Source of the DNA: Coriaria nepalensis
Taxonomy: Eukaryota > Streptophyta > Magnoliopsida > Cucurbitales > Coriariaceae
Reading direction: 5' to 3'
NCBI GenBank assembly: GCA_027186245.1
Contig: CP114498.1
Span: forward strand, 8,549,001 to 8,613,000
DNA: 64,000 nt
The translations under genes were made by a program, and so were the position numbers. The notes below the pieces were generated by a model. That model saw only the letters and a program-made list of their open reading frames with translations, did not search any database and was not told the DNA's origin. Shown piece after piece: positions 11,651 to 22,292 of the stretch; position 1 is the stretch's first letter; each line of letters starts with the position of its first letter.

Positions 11651-12274
11651 CTGAGAAGGGACTTGAATTAGAATAAAAATTGGTTGATTAACATTTTACT
11701 CCCAATCTTTTCACTTTTTCTTATTTTCGGCCCTGTATTTTTCAATTTAGTTAAATTGGTCTCAAATGTTTGCCAATACATTTTTCCTTCTTAGACTTAG
11801 TCTAAAATATTCTTAATTTTTTATATTCAATTAGTCATTCATTTAGCTCTTAAACTATTATTGACGAGGGATAGTTGGTGTTTATTTTTTTTTAAAGAGC
11901 GATTAATAATTGACCTCAATATATTATCTCTATAAATTTTGAAAGATGGATCTCGAAATAGGTTTCATTTTACAAATTACGCGTTTAAAACCTAACATAT
12001 CTAGATTGCTACTTCATTGCGCTTTGCCGATTATCTAAAAAATGCAAATTATAAATATAAGCTTAATGATATACATCAAATATTGAGAATGTAAGCGTAC
12101 AATGTTGCTGTAATAACTAAATGAACGAAACAAAATGTTAATGTAAGTTGCAAAAGTTGTATGCCTAAGAAATTAGTGAAAGCAGGTGATCTGAATAACA
12201 AATAATCTTCATCTTTTGTTGCAAAAGCATACAAGTTCAAGGATCTCTCCCTCTCTTTCTCTCTATTTCTTAAA
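11651..12274. other. intergenic between trihelix gene and orphan ORF
   Basis: AT-rich; it holds the 5' flank of the trihelix gene and the 3' flank of the minus-strand ORF at 12275. A pyrimidine-rich CT run lies at 12245-12270. No gene seen. Confidence 0.5.
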
Positions 12275-12664
12275 CTAGACTATATAGATCATAAAATCCG
12301 GATTAATAATGATCTCTTGCCGAATAGCTGTAGAGGGGTTCATGTTCATCATTGACAGGTGGTCGGCCGGAAAACTTCCGTACCCACCAAACTTATTACG
12401 ACCTCCTAAACCGAAAAAACCACCACCACTATCATTGCCGGGAAAACCAGTGAGACCCACCAGATCGTTGTTCTGAAGTAATTGATCTCCTCTAGCAGTA
12501 CTACTGATCACATTGGTTCCAAGCATCTCATTGATATACCATTCATTCATGTCCATTTCTTCGCTCGAACTAGGAAGTACATGTCGATATCTCTCTTGCA
12601 GACTGTCATCATGTACATGTAACATTATGGAAACCTCATGGTAATTGTATAATAATCTGGACAT
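12275..12664 (-). CDS. orphan ORF, possible last exon of an unidentified gene
   Basis: A 129-codon open frame (ATG at 12664) with mixed, protein-like composition: an acidic middle (SSSEEMDMNEWYINEML), a Gly/Phe-rich stretch (GGGFFGLGGRNKFGGYG) and a Met/Asn-rich end. Composition and base content (higher GC than the flanks) suggest real or formerly real coding sequence. A possible splice acceptor (gatgacag) lies inside at about 12600, so the true exon may start there. No upstream exon could be found before the next locus, and I do not recognise the family. It may be a transcription-factor C-terminus left as a fragment. Confidence 0.35.
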   Translation of the reverse strand: MSRLLYNYHEVSIMLHVHDDSLQERYRHVLPSSSEEMDMNEWYINEMLGTNVISSTARGDQLLQNNDLVGLTGFPGNDSGGGFFGLGGRNKFGGYGSFPADHLSMMNMNPSTAIRQEIIINPDFMIYIV

Positions 12665-12667
12665 CAA

Positions 12668-13786
12668 TGTATTTTTAAAAAATACTAAATTAAGTATTAT
12701 ATTTATGTCTTAAGATGAATTAAATTGAGAAAATTATCATCGGTGTTATATAAAATAAAGTTGAAATTAATAAATTGGAAAGTGCTCTTTAGACTATGCA
12801 ATTAAAGTGCTCTTTCCCTTACTATTTGATGTGTAAGACCTTACTCGATAATATTGGTCATTACCCATGACAAAATCCCAAACCCTGCAGAGGGGAAAGT
12901 GGGGCCGTGGGGACACAGGTATGGCTATCCGAATTCAAATCACACCCTACATTTGCTCAGAATTTGAATTTGATCGAGTATGTAAAGGATAATGTATGTT
13001 GGATTCTGGTCAAGATTGATCAAGTTTTCTTGACTTTGGTCAAACAAGCCACTTGCCCTTCTTCTATCATTAAATAATTGGTATAATTTGGCTTCTAATT
13101 TGCATTTAAGATGTTATTATTAAAAAAATAATTTATTATGAGAATCTAATTTATTATATCAAATATTTTCTCTCCTTCTATGGCTTTTTTTCTTTAAAAC
13201 CCCATGTTGGATCAGCTAGATATATGTTTGAAGTATGTTTTTATATCAAATTTAAACTTAAAATTTTATTAAATTTTAAAATTATTAAAAAAATTCTTAA
13301 TTATTTTTATTATTAAAATTAAAATTTATTTATTTTATTACTATACCTAATTTAAAAATATTAAGAACTTTGTTTTCATATCTTTTTTGAGTGGAAGTTG
13401 ATGCTAACTTCTTACATAATCTCCATCATCAACTTGATTTATAACTGTACTTTTTATGACCATATTGTATTTGTTTAAATTAAGGATTATTTGTTTTTTT
13501 TACTCACATGAAGTCATCAGACTCAAGACCGGACATTGAATCCGAAACTGAACTGAAGACTAGTTTTGTGAATACAAAACTGAATTCGAGTTTCAGTATT
13601 ATATATCTAAGAACAATTAAGGAGTGCAAAAATAATAAATAAATAGAAACTATCATTATCATATAAATAGACGAGTCAATACATTATTCTTAAGAAATTA
13701 AACCCTCATATATATACATGCATGCATGTATAGATCCTTATACAAAATCACATTAATTTATTACACTATATATATATATATATATC
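12668..13786. other. intergenic, no gene seen
   Basis: AT-rich, with short GC-richer words at 12890-12930. It ends with the 3' flank and a (TA)n run (about 13768-13786) next to the small gene on the minus strand. Confidence 0.5.
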
Positions 13787-14011
13787 TCAAATTGGTATGG
13801 CATTAGTGACAGAAGGGTACACAACAGTTGCCGGATGAGCCATTATCCGGCGACCTTTCATGTGTCGAAAGCAGTAGACAAGATTGTCGAAAGCAGTACA
13901 CCGCCGCTGCTGCAAAAGCCAAGAACCAGAGCGTAGGACCCACCACCTTGCACCGTCAGGGGTTACTGGGGGTCCCATATTGGAATTCCAATCGACATAG
14001 CTGATAATCAA
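13787..14011 (-). CDS. small unknown protein, likely last exon
   Basis: The open frame to 14011 begins at a TTG; in-frame ATGs exist only inside (GPPVTP is preceded by Met near 13978). The sequence attatcag just upstream of the TAT GTC GAT codons could be a splice acceptor. The product is basic and Trp/Arg-rich (WWVLRSGSWLL, CFRHMKGRR) and ends MAHPATVVYPSV plus a short tail. The end of the frame is duplicated, inverted, at bases 1-71 with mainly silent changes in the shared core, which supports translation. No family recognised. A second frame over the same exon is also open for about 35 codons, so the frame choice rests on that comparison. Confidence 0.5.
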   Translation of the reverse strand: MIISYVDWNSNMGPPVTPDGARWWVLRSGSWLLQQRRCTAFDNLVYCFRHMKGRRIMAHPATVVYPSVTNAIPI

Positions 14012-14127
14012 TTAGTACAAGATTACTGGAGAGAGGAAAGAGATTGAATGAAAACTATGGAAGAGAAAGATGATTACTGTTCTTAAGATGAGGTTTATGA
14101 AGTAAGCTAATTGAAGCATGGCTTTAT

Positions 14128-14249
14128 GTTTTATAATGGGCAGAGGCTTTAGATTTAGTTGGGATCAAATTTAAGGATATGGCGATGCGAATTTAGTATT
14201 GTGTAATGTGCTACGTGGTGTTGTGAGAGTATGTTGTGTCGTACACGTG
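14128..14249 (-). promoter_or_regulatory. putative promoter of the small gene: TATA box and G-box
   Basis: The minus strand has TATAAAA at about 14128-14134, at a suitable distance upstream of the pyrimidine-rich leader at 14020-14100, and a palindromic CACGTG G-box at 14244-14249 with another ACGTG at about 14214. G-boxes bind bHLH or bZIP factors; no experiment is implied. Confidence 0.4.
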
Positions 14250-15221
14250 TTGGGTTCCTAAGAGGTGTTGGACAGATGTTTGTTCTTTTTGTTTGAGAGA
14301 GAGAGAGAGAGGGAGTGATGCCTTGCGAGCCCACGACTTTGTTGGACTGGGTGTTTTATACAATTTTACAAGGTTCAAAAGGAAGTCCGGATTGGATTAC
14401 AGCCCATGATTTGTTAGACTGTTTTTAGTTTGGAACTTCGACTCGAGTTTTCTTAAGCTTCAAGTTTTACGTTGTACTGTTGTGTAGGGTGGCAGCAAAG
14501 GCCGATAATTCCTTCTGGTTAAAGGTGTCAACTTTTTTGTTTTTCCCTCTACTTTTTGTCCATGGTATATGATTCCCTCAACTTGCTATAAATATGAAAC
14601 CATATATATATAATACATAAGAATGGATTTCACAGATCATAATTAGTGCTAGCTAATTAGTTTGTCTATACAGCGAAATCGAGCGTCCATCTTGCCCTTT
14701 TTTTTAATTTAAGAATCTAGTATATATTTATACATTCTTCTTCTCATTCTCGTTCCTATTAATTTAGGATCATATGTTTATAATGAGTGCATTGAATGGA
14801 AACATATATACCGATATGAGCTTTAACACACTTTATTGAAAGCACGGTGGTGTTAACTACCACGCACAACGGAACCTATACTCGTTGTCTCTTTATAAAC
14901 TCACTTTCCTTTCCTTTCGTTTCTTGATAGCCAAACAAAGGCTTTTTAGGAGGGATTCTCATCTCTCTTTACCATTAAACCCAAACCCATGCAAGCATGC
15001 TAGAATGTGGTAAGAGAAATTAAGCTCAGAAAAAGTGGGACAAATAGGTCCCCCCTCTATTTACATCCACATGCAATTCCCTTTCAGACAAGCACTATTC
15101 ATACCATTTTATCAAACCAAACTTAATACTACAATTTACAAGTATATAATTTCCATCCTCAGTCTCAATCCCCTTCTTCTCTGAATTCATTTTGCTAACT
15201 ACATCTTTCCCAACTAAAAAA
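14250..15221. other. intergenic, includes promoter of the extensin-like gene
   Basis: A (GA)n run lies at about 14295-14311. The last few hundred bases are the 5' flank of the plus-strand gene at 15222; a CT-rich leader precedes its ATG (AAAAAAATGG). Nothing else seen. Confidence 0.5.
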
Positions 15222-15656
15222 ATGGCATTTCTTCCACTTTATTACAACCCACCATTAACACCTTTATTCATGCAGCTTCTCCTTATCTTCTTCCTAGTTC
15301 CATTTTCAGGCGGTGTCCCTTCTAATTCTAACAAGTTCGATCAGCAACCAGATTTGAGCATAAAATGTGGAACATGCCCTTGTGTCAACCCATGTAGCCA
15401 ACAACTGCCGCTTCAGCCTCCTCCACCCCCACCTCCAAAGGACCCTCCGGTGCAGTACTGCCCTCCACCACCACCTCCGCCACCAAGATTCTATTATGTA
15501 ACTGCAGGTGTACCAGGGAATCTTTACCAGATTGATCCGTATGACCGTTGGTGGCCGCTTTATTCAGGTGCTACATCAAATCATGTCCGGCTAGACGTTG
15601 GAATATTGTTGATCTTGCTTGGTTGTGTAATAACGGATGTGGTGCCAGTGCTCTAA
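15222..15656 (+). CDS. small proline-rich extensin-like cell-wall protein
   Basis: A single exon of 144 aa. The ATG at 15222 was chosen over the upstream in-frame TTG-type start because it follows an A-rich context and begins a clear signal peptide (hydrophobic [13 protein letters not shown]). The mature part has a Cys cluster ([10 protein letters not shown]), two Pro blocks (PPPPPPP after QPP, and CPPPPPPPP), then an aromatic Tyr/Trp-rich segment ([22 protein letters not shown]) and a hydrophobic C-terminal end that could be a GPI-anchor signal or a membrane segment. This layout matches a family of plant hydroxyproline-rich glycoproteins with a CGxCPCxNPC block. Secretion to the wall or plasma membrane is inferred. 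Confidence 0.85.
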   Translation: MAFLPLYYNPPLTPLFMQLLLIFFLVPFSGGVPSNSNKFDQQPDLSIKCGTCPCVNPCSQQLPLQPPPPPPPKDPPVQYCPPPPPPPPRFYYVTAGVPGNLYQIDPYDRWWPLYSGATSNHVRLDVGILLILLGCVITDVVPVL

Positions 15657-16622
15657 TTGGTGTAACACATACGTTGAGCAACGATTCTCTTCTTTCACAT
15701 TATGGAATGTTAATGTTTGGAAACTTCTCAATTCGATCGCTTCTTCAATTATTAATGAAACTCTTTTTTTTCTTCTCATTTCTTTCTGCATGAATATATT
15801 ACAGCAAATTTCACTTGAGTAGAATCTTTCGCAATAGTGAAAGAAACTAGTATTTTATTTCACTAAAACCAATCTCTTAAGGTTGAAGGCACTCGGATAA
15901 GAGATCCGGTACTGCAGCAGTTTAGGCAAAAAATTTAAAAATAATGATGAAAAAAGTTTCAGGGGACATGGAGTAAAATACTGCACTAGATCTCTTATCC
16001 GGTTCATATAAACCGGGGAAGAGTCCTATCCGAAGCCAACCGACCTCAATATGGGTCATTTTCTTTGAAGAATTAAAGAGCATTTATAGATTCAACAACA
16101 CTGGTTGCACTTTCTATAAGTCAGACTGGCGCAAAGTGCCTCATTTACAGCCATAAATGCAAGTTTTTTGTTTCAAGTTTCTGTAAAATTATTCCTCACC
16201 AAAAATTTCCAGCTATCACTTAAATGCACGAGAATACATAGAGTATAAAAGGAGCCAAAAAGAGGGTCATAGAAAAGACATTTCATTCTTATCTATATTA
16301 CCAAATCACTATCATGTATTAATGTTCTGGATTAGGCAAAGAATTACCTCTTGTAAGACTCTAGTAGATACAAACAATTGAAGTCTAAGAAATAACAATG
16401 CTTGTATTATTAGAAATGCACCATCCAAGAAGGTTGATATAAGAATGTATATAATATGTCGGTCAATTTTTATCAAATGTAGGTTGACTCTGTAAAACCG
16501 GCATTTGACCGGTCCGTCTGTAACTGCATAATATTCTGGTCAGCCCAGAGATTTTTCAATCTAATGATTTCTAAAAGCCGGTTCTTTTCATAAACCGGTT
16601 CTCTATGGTAAAATGATTTTCT
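15657..16622. other. 3' flank and intergenic DNA
   Basis: 3' UTR-like sequence follows the extensin-like gene to about 15850. An inverted repeat lies at 15894-16001. From 16002 to the pseudogene end nothing coding was seen; CCGGTT words recur between 16495 and 16600. Confidence 0.5.
15894..16001. repeat. short inverted repeat (hairpin or tiny MITE)
   Basis: CGGATAAGAGATC at 15894-15906 is answered by GATCTCTTATCCG ending at 16001, with further imperfect pairing (CTGCAG / CTGCA) inside. The loop is about 60-70 bases. It could be a very small inverted-repeat element or a fold in the flank of the neighbouring gene. Confidence 0.6.
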
Positions 16623-19196
16623 TCAAAGACTACGATATTGCAATTCCTTTATTGTTCTTCGATGCCACATTGCAGTGTCGGGATTGAATCTCAATTCCCA
16701 TGTAGGCCAATAATGCAAATCCTGCTTCAATGTAAGTACTCGAGTAGGTGGACTGTTCTTACACGAACAAACTCCCCATGCTCCAATTCCTAGTTTAAAG
16801 ATGAAAACCAAAAAGAGAATCTTAACAAAAAATAATAATTCATGCAACAACCGAATTCAACACTTTTAATCACAAGAAAATGGTACCAGCATAAAGCATG
16901 TGGTATACACGGGAAGATTGATGGTTGGATGTTTTTCTCACAAAGATATCATATAATGCCTTTGTGTTACTTATTTTCATACAAGAGCAGCATATATGAT
17001 GGACAGAGAGACTGTTTACCCTTAGTAACATTGACAAAAGCTTCTAAATTGGGAGTTGGTTTTCCATTAACTTCAATGATCCACTGAAGCGCATATAGAC
17101 CATATCTGTGAACTGGACTTCCATGACACCACCTGAAAAAAAAAATAAAAAGGACATCAAGACCATGGGACATGGGTAATATTTGAACGCTTCTTAAGTA
17201 AAAGGAAGTTTATCTTTTCTTGATCAGCCTGGTGGACTAACTTATCTGGACTTACAAAATGCAGTTACCTCTCCGTTAACACGAACAAGCACATCACCAG
17301 GCCCCAAAAGCTTGTGAGCCGGGCCACCTGGAACCTGCATCAAATTCCAAAAAAAAATTAGTGTTGGATTAAAATAGTATTGATCTCACCACAGAGTCAA
17401 CGACTAGCATTCCAGTTTCCTAGCACGAAACTCCCATTGGCGGTTCATTTAATGTCTAATGATCTCACCACTGAGTCAACGACTAGCATTCCAGTTTCCA
17501 CTTGAGGAGAAGCATGTCGCACGATCTAAACAAGAAAAAGGCAAGGTGAGGTAAGAAACACTCTGACCAGTTTTAAAATAATCAGTCAATAGTAAACATC
17601 ACTGTGGTTCAAGCACAGAACAGAGACCTGCTCAGTTTCACTTCGGAGGCCAAGCCTACGTGTCTCATCAAATCCTTTGTGGAGAAAGGTCGCCTATATA
17701 ACACAAAACAGGAATTTAATCACACATAAAATTTCTTCCTTCAGACATTTCTAGCTCCACCACACAGTTAGGGAAAAGAAAGTGTGTGCAAGGGGAGGGG
17801 ATGAGAGAATGAGAGAGAAGGGAGAGATTTCAACATTTCAGAAGTGTGTTCTATGATAAATTCAACAACAAACCTGAAGGGTGCCTCGTGGTACAGAAAT
17901 CTTCTCCCATTTACTGACAAAAGAGCCTCTCCCTTCTTGTAGAAATTTTAATGCCCTGACGACCTGTATAGGAAATAACAGTATATTGATATTAAATTAG
18001 TTAATCCTTACAGGAAGAGTGTGTTATGTCCATGCAGTATATAAGAAACATCACACAGCGGTTCAGCAACCATATATAAAAGCACATACTCGTTCTAAGG
18101 GTAGAAAAAATGCTGATGCACTTGATGTCTTGCTTCCAGCATTTAATGCCACTGCCCTGCCCTTCCAATCTATTACAGGAGAACCACTTGAACCACCTTT
18201 AGTCCCAGATGCTGCCTGTGAGGAAATAGAGGTGGTAAATACAGGAAGAAAGGGTTTAAAGCTGGAATCCTCGAGAACTAAGAGATGCAATCATGACAAT
18301 TAGATCATTGTGGGTCATCTTCGTAACAAAAATGATGGGCAAAAAGACTAAGCTTTGGAGATGAGATATATCACTCACTTGCATGTAAAACGTGTTGAAG
18401 TCATTATAACCATCCCTGCAGCAACATGAGGAGATTGTTACAAAGGGACAGGGAAAGAACTACATTATTGGGATTAAAAAATAAAAATAAAGTAATTGTT
18501 AGCTATAAAAAGAAAGCTAACTTAGAGACTCAGAACAACATACTTTTTATAGTGAGGGGCATCTCTATCCAATCGAGCAAGAGTACCAGCTAGAATAGAA
18601 ACCTATATATTTCAATTTCAATCAATGAGAGTTTTGACCACAGAAAAGATATCCCCAAAGTCAGAGAATCACCAGCTGCTGATGTCCTCAGCAGTGCAAT
18701 GTATATACCTTTTCACCGCTATCATTTCCAACAACCCTGATTTCTAGTCCAACACAAGCAACCTCAGGGGCAAGGGGAATCTCTTCGTAGTTCAGAAACT
18801 GTATTACACTGGGATCATAACGAAAGAAGCCAAAGTCATGGACCTATAATATGAAATAAATTGTCAATCTATCTACGTCACATTTCAGCATATGGTAGAA
18901 AATCTGTAGCATATAGGACAACCACTAAAAGATGACAGAGAAAATACAAGCATAAATCAGAATCATATGGAAAACCAACTTATCCCTTTAAGTGTAATAA
19001 CTTTTACATGTCTCCAAAATAGTTCATAAGATAGCATATCATAAAGTACAGTAATACAAGCCTCTCTATAGCTGATTATAATTTACATTTCTCTCATTCA
19101 AAGGAGTCGAAAAATGTTCACTGACCGGATCTCTGTATACAGGATGCACAGGAACTTCTTCGCGGTTCACGAACATAGCCTCTGCAACTACAGGTC
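16623..19196 (-). pseudogene. DEG7-type (protease Do-like 7) pseudogene with large internal deletion
   Basis: Eleven exon-like blocks on the minus strand follow the plant DEG7 order: 19126-19196 (PVVAEAMFVNREEVP), 18709-18843, 18544-18602, 18379-18415, 18090-18215 (serine motif GGSSGSPV), 17874-17963, 17628-17693, 17469-17525, 17269-17334 (start of PDZ1, LLGPGDVLVRVNG), then directly 17030-17132 (WCHGSPVHRYGLYALQW) and 16623 to about 16791 (LKQDLHYWPTWELRF). DEG7 is a serine protease of about 1,100 aa. Here the N-terminus with the catalytic His and about 650 central residues (rest of PDZ1, PDZ2, second protease-like domain, most of PDZ3) are missing. Block 9 ends in phase 0 but block 10 needs two bases from the previous exon, so joining them gives an early stop. 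The early blocks are intact with good splice sites, so decay is recent. Confidence 0.88.
17382..17499. repeat. 39-bp direct duplication in the DEG7 pseudogene
   Basis: 17382-17420 and 17461-17499 are identical but for one base. The unit covers the last bases of one exon-like block (encoding the ETGMLVVDSV end), its splice donor and some intron. The extra copy lies in the following intron, so it duplicates a donor site. Confidence 0.9.
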
Positions 19197-22100
19197 CTAC
19201 AAAACCGGCAGATAGCTAATACGTAGAGGTACAAAAGCAAATTATACGTTCCATATTAATAGTTTAATTACGAGGTTCACTTCTTTAACTATTGAACAAA
19301 TCCTCTAATCAGCATGCTCATAATGTAACAAAGAAGGAATGAGCAAAAGTAAAAAATGATGAATGTTATCTGAAAATTCTTTTTTCGATTTCAAACAACA
19401 CAAATTCATTTTACGAAAACAAAAAGAGCTGTTAAACGTAAATTTTGAATAAACAAGTGAAGCCCAATATCAGGTGAAATAACCTTCCTTCAAGATGTCG
19501 AACAACTGAGGATAGAAATGGGAAAAAAGAACAGCTATTAACAAATTATACAACTATACAAGCATTTGATCAAGCAGACAATATGATTCATCGAATTTGT
19601 AAGAGATTACAGCGCCAAATGAATCTAATCACTTTGGCATCTAATCACTTGGCGCCAAGAGATTTTACATAATCCTCTAAACGAGCAGAAGCCGCATTTG
19701 ATTGCGTGTGCCTTTTGTCCGGATTCAAATTCACATCTTTTTAGTTGCAAGCTCCTTTACATAATTGAGGTTATCAAATTGATTTAGAAGTGTGCATGTT
19801 TTATATGTTCATATTACATTATCTTAAATTAAGGATTCTTGGTTTTTTCCTCACATGGATAGTCATCATAATTAGATCAATTAATGTCGTCATCGAAGGC
19901 AATCATCTCACCATATGATCACTCTCGGCCACCTCTACCTCCATCTCCACCTCCACTCCTTCCTATTTCTCTCACTCATGTGCGCGATAGAGATGGTTTG
20001 TGATGGTCATATGGTCAAATGACTGCCTCCGGTTGCGATAAACGGTTTTTGGTAATGGTGGTTGAAATTACAATGTATAAAAATTAAAATAATAATAATA
20101 TAATAATAAAATAAGTTGGAGGAGAAAAAATAAATAAATAAATATTCAAATATTAATTTACTCTTTGTTTTTTCATTAGCCTTGTGGCATGTTAATAGAA
20201 GAGGTTTTTAGAATATGTTACAAAGTATAGGGGACTTTTTTTTTTTTTTTTTAATTCATTTTCAAACCCATAGATCTTTAACATCACTCATAATGATGAA
20301 TCACATATAAATATTGGATATATAATCTACATTAATCTTATTTTACACCCTAATATGTTTTACAAATTTAGAATTAGACCCTCTTTTTTTTTTTAAATCG
20401 CAATTTGAACTAATATTTTATGAAATCTAAACTTAAAATTGATTATAAGACATCAAAAAAAAGATTAATAAGAATAATATTTTTCAAATTATATATCTAA
20501 TGAATCTTTCTATCAAAATAAGTGTTTTGATTGAAAAAATGGAAAAAAATATCCCCCCATAAATATATAGGGTGGATTTTGATTGGCCTTTCCTAGACCA
20601 TGTCATGGAAATGTTTCTCATAGATGAAAATGTTAAATGAAGTTTTCAAAAATTAGATTTGTAAAATCATATACTATATAATAAATATGCACAAAATTGC
20701 ATCACACTTATATTTTCAACTTGCTATAGTATGTCATGTGATAATTTTGCTGCCAAAATTTATAAAATATGTTCATTCCATATTTTATAATCATTTCCTA
20801 AAATACCTTTATTCTATTAATATTTAATATTTTAATTAAATTTTATCATAATTTTTATTTTGATAATCACTATAATCATTCAAATCTTATCATAATTTTT
20901 GTTTGATAAAATTACAATATTATGGAAATAAATTTGAATTTAAAACTATGATAGACATAAAAATTTACGTTAATGAAAAAAATAATTATGAATTAATTAT
21001 TTACGTTTATTTTTTTTTCTTAATCTGATCATAAGAATTTGAAAATTCATGATAGACACAAAATATTAAGTTACTGAAAGAAAAATGAAACAATTATTTA
21101 CATTATTTTTTTTTTCCTTTTCTATTAGGAGAAAAAAACAATCTATAAATATGTAAATATATCCTTCCTCTTTTTCATCTCACTCTTAGTCTACGTCTCT
21201 TCCATATATACTTTGATGTTGCATCTCTTCATATAATTTTCATACTTCTAATACTATTATTTTCTAATATTATGGAAGATCAAAATTAAAATTATGTCGA
21301 TGATTTTCATAATCAACATGAAGATTGGTACATAAAAGTGAGAATTATAAGAATTTAATATGCTCCTAACCTTAAACAAATAATGACTTTATTAGTTTCG
21401 ATATGATTTTATTTAATGAAAATGTGACTATTATAAATGTTTTATTTTATTTTATTTTAATACTCAACAACTGTTACAAATATATACATCATGTTCATCA
21501 TTTACATAAGCATATTATATGTAAAATCAACAGTCAATATGCATTAGTATTCAATATCAAGATTTATATCATATATAATTACTATATATTCAAGAATTAA
21601 GAATATACATCTAAGAAATCGAATCAACAATATAGACTCCAAAAACCTCACAGATTTGTAAATCTACGTTTAACCAGATTTAGGCTCAGACCAACGAGCA
21701 CCATGACATTGTGATAGACACCAAGAACCAGTGTAAAGCCCTATAACCTCTCTTAATCAAAACCAAAACCAGATTCTATCAACAAGCACAAAATCTAAAA
21801 ATAGAATTGATCTATCCAATACAAAGAAAGAAATATGACAATCTCAAGCAAGATCAAAACCTCTAAATGCAAATATAGAATCTTAGAAAAATTAGATAAA
21901 AGAGCAAACTATCATTACAAATCAATCCAGAAGAAAGAGTAAGAGCCGCTAGAGAAACCCTAAGATCATAGTCGCGAGCATCGAATGAGAGAGAGAGATT
22001 GTACCAGTCTTAATAAGATAATCGGGTAAGTAACGGGTTAGCAAATTTTTAGCCTAAATATTTAAAAAAAACCCCAATTGCTTTAAAAAAGCCTTCACAG

Positions 22101-22292
22101 ATTTTAGGCCTCAACAACATAACAACAAGGATATTATTTTATGTAAATATTTAATTATTACGATTAATATTGTACCATTTTAGTATCTAATTTAACTATT
22201 AAATAGGGTATTTCTAAAATATGGTAGTTCGGGGGACTAAATCTAATAGTATGGTAGTTTAAGGGATGAAGTATATTTGACTTATATCTTAA
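19197..22292. other. intergenic, AT-rich; leader-like segment at 21.6-22.0 kb
   Basis: No protease N-terminal exon was found upstream of 19196. 20200-21600 is very AT-rich with poly-T runs. On the minus strand 21600-22010 resembles a plant 5' leader with an intron (CT-rich, GATCTTAGGGTTTCTC near 21955, then a T-rich intron-like stretch), but no coding exon follows. It may be a displaced 5' end of some gene or of this pseudogene. Confidence 0.4.
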
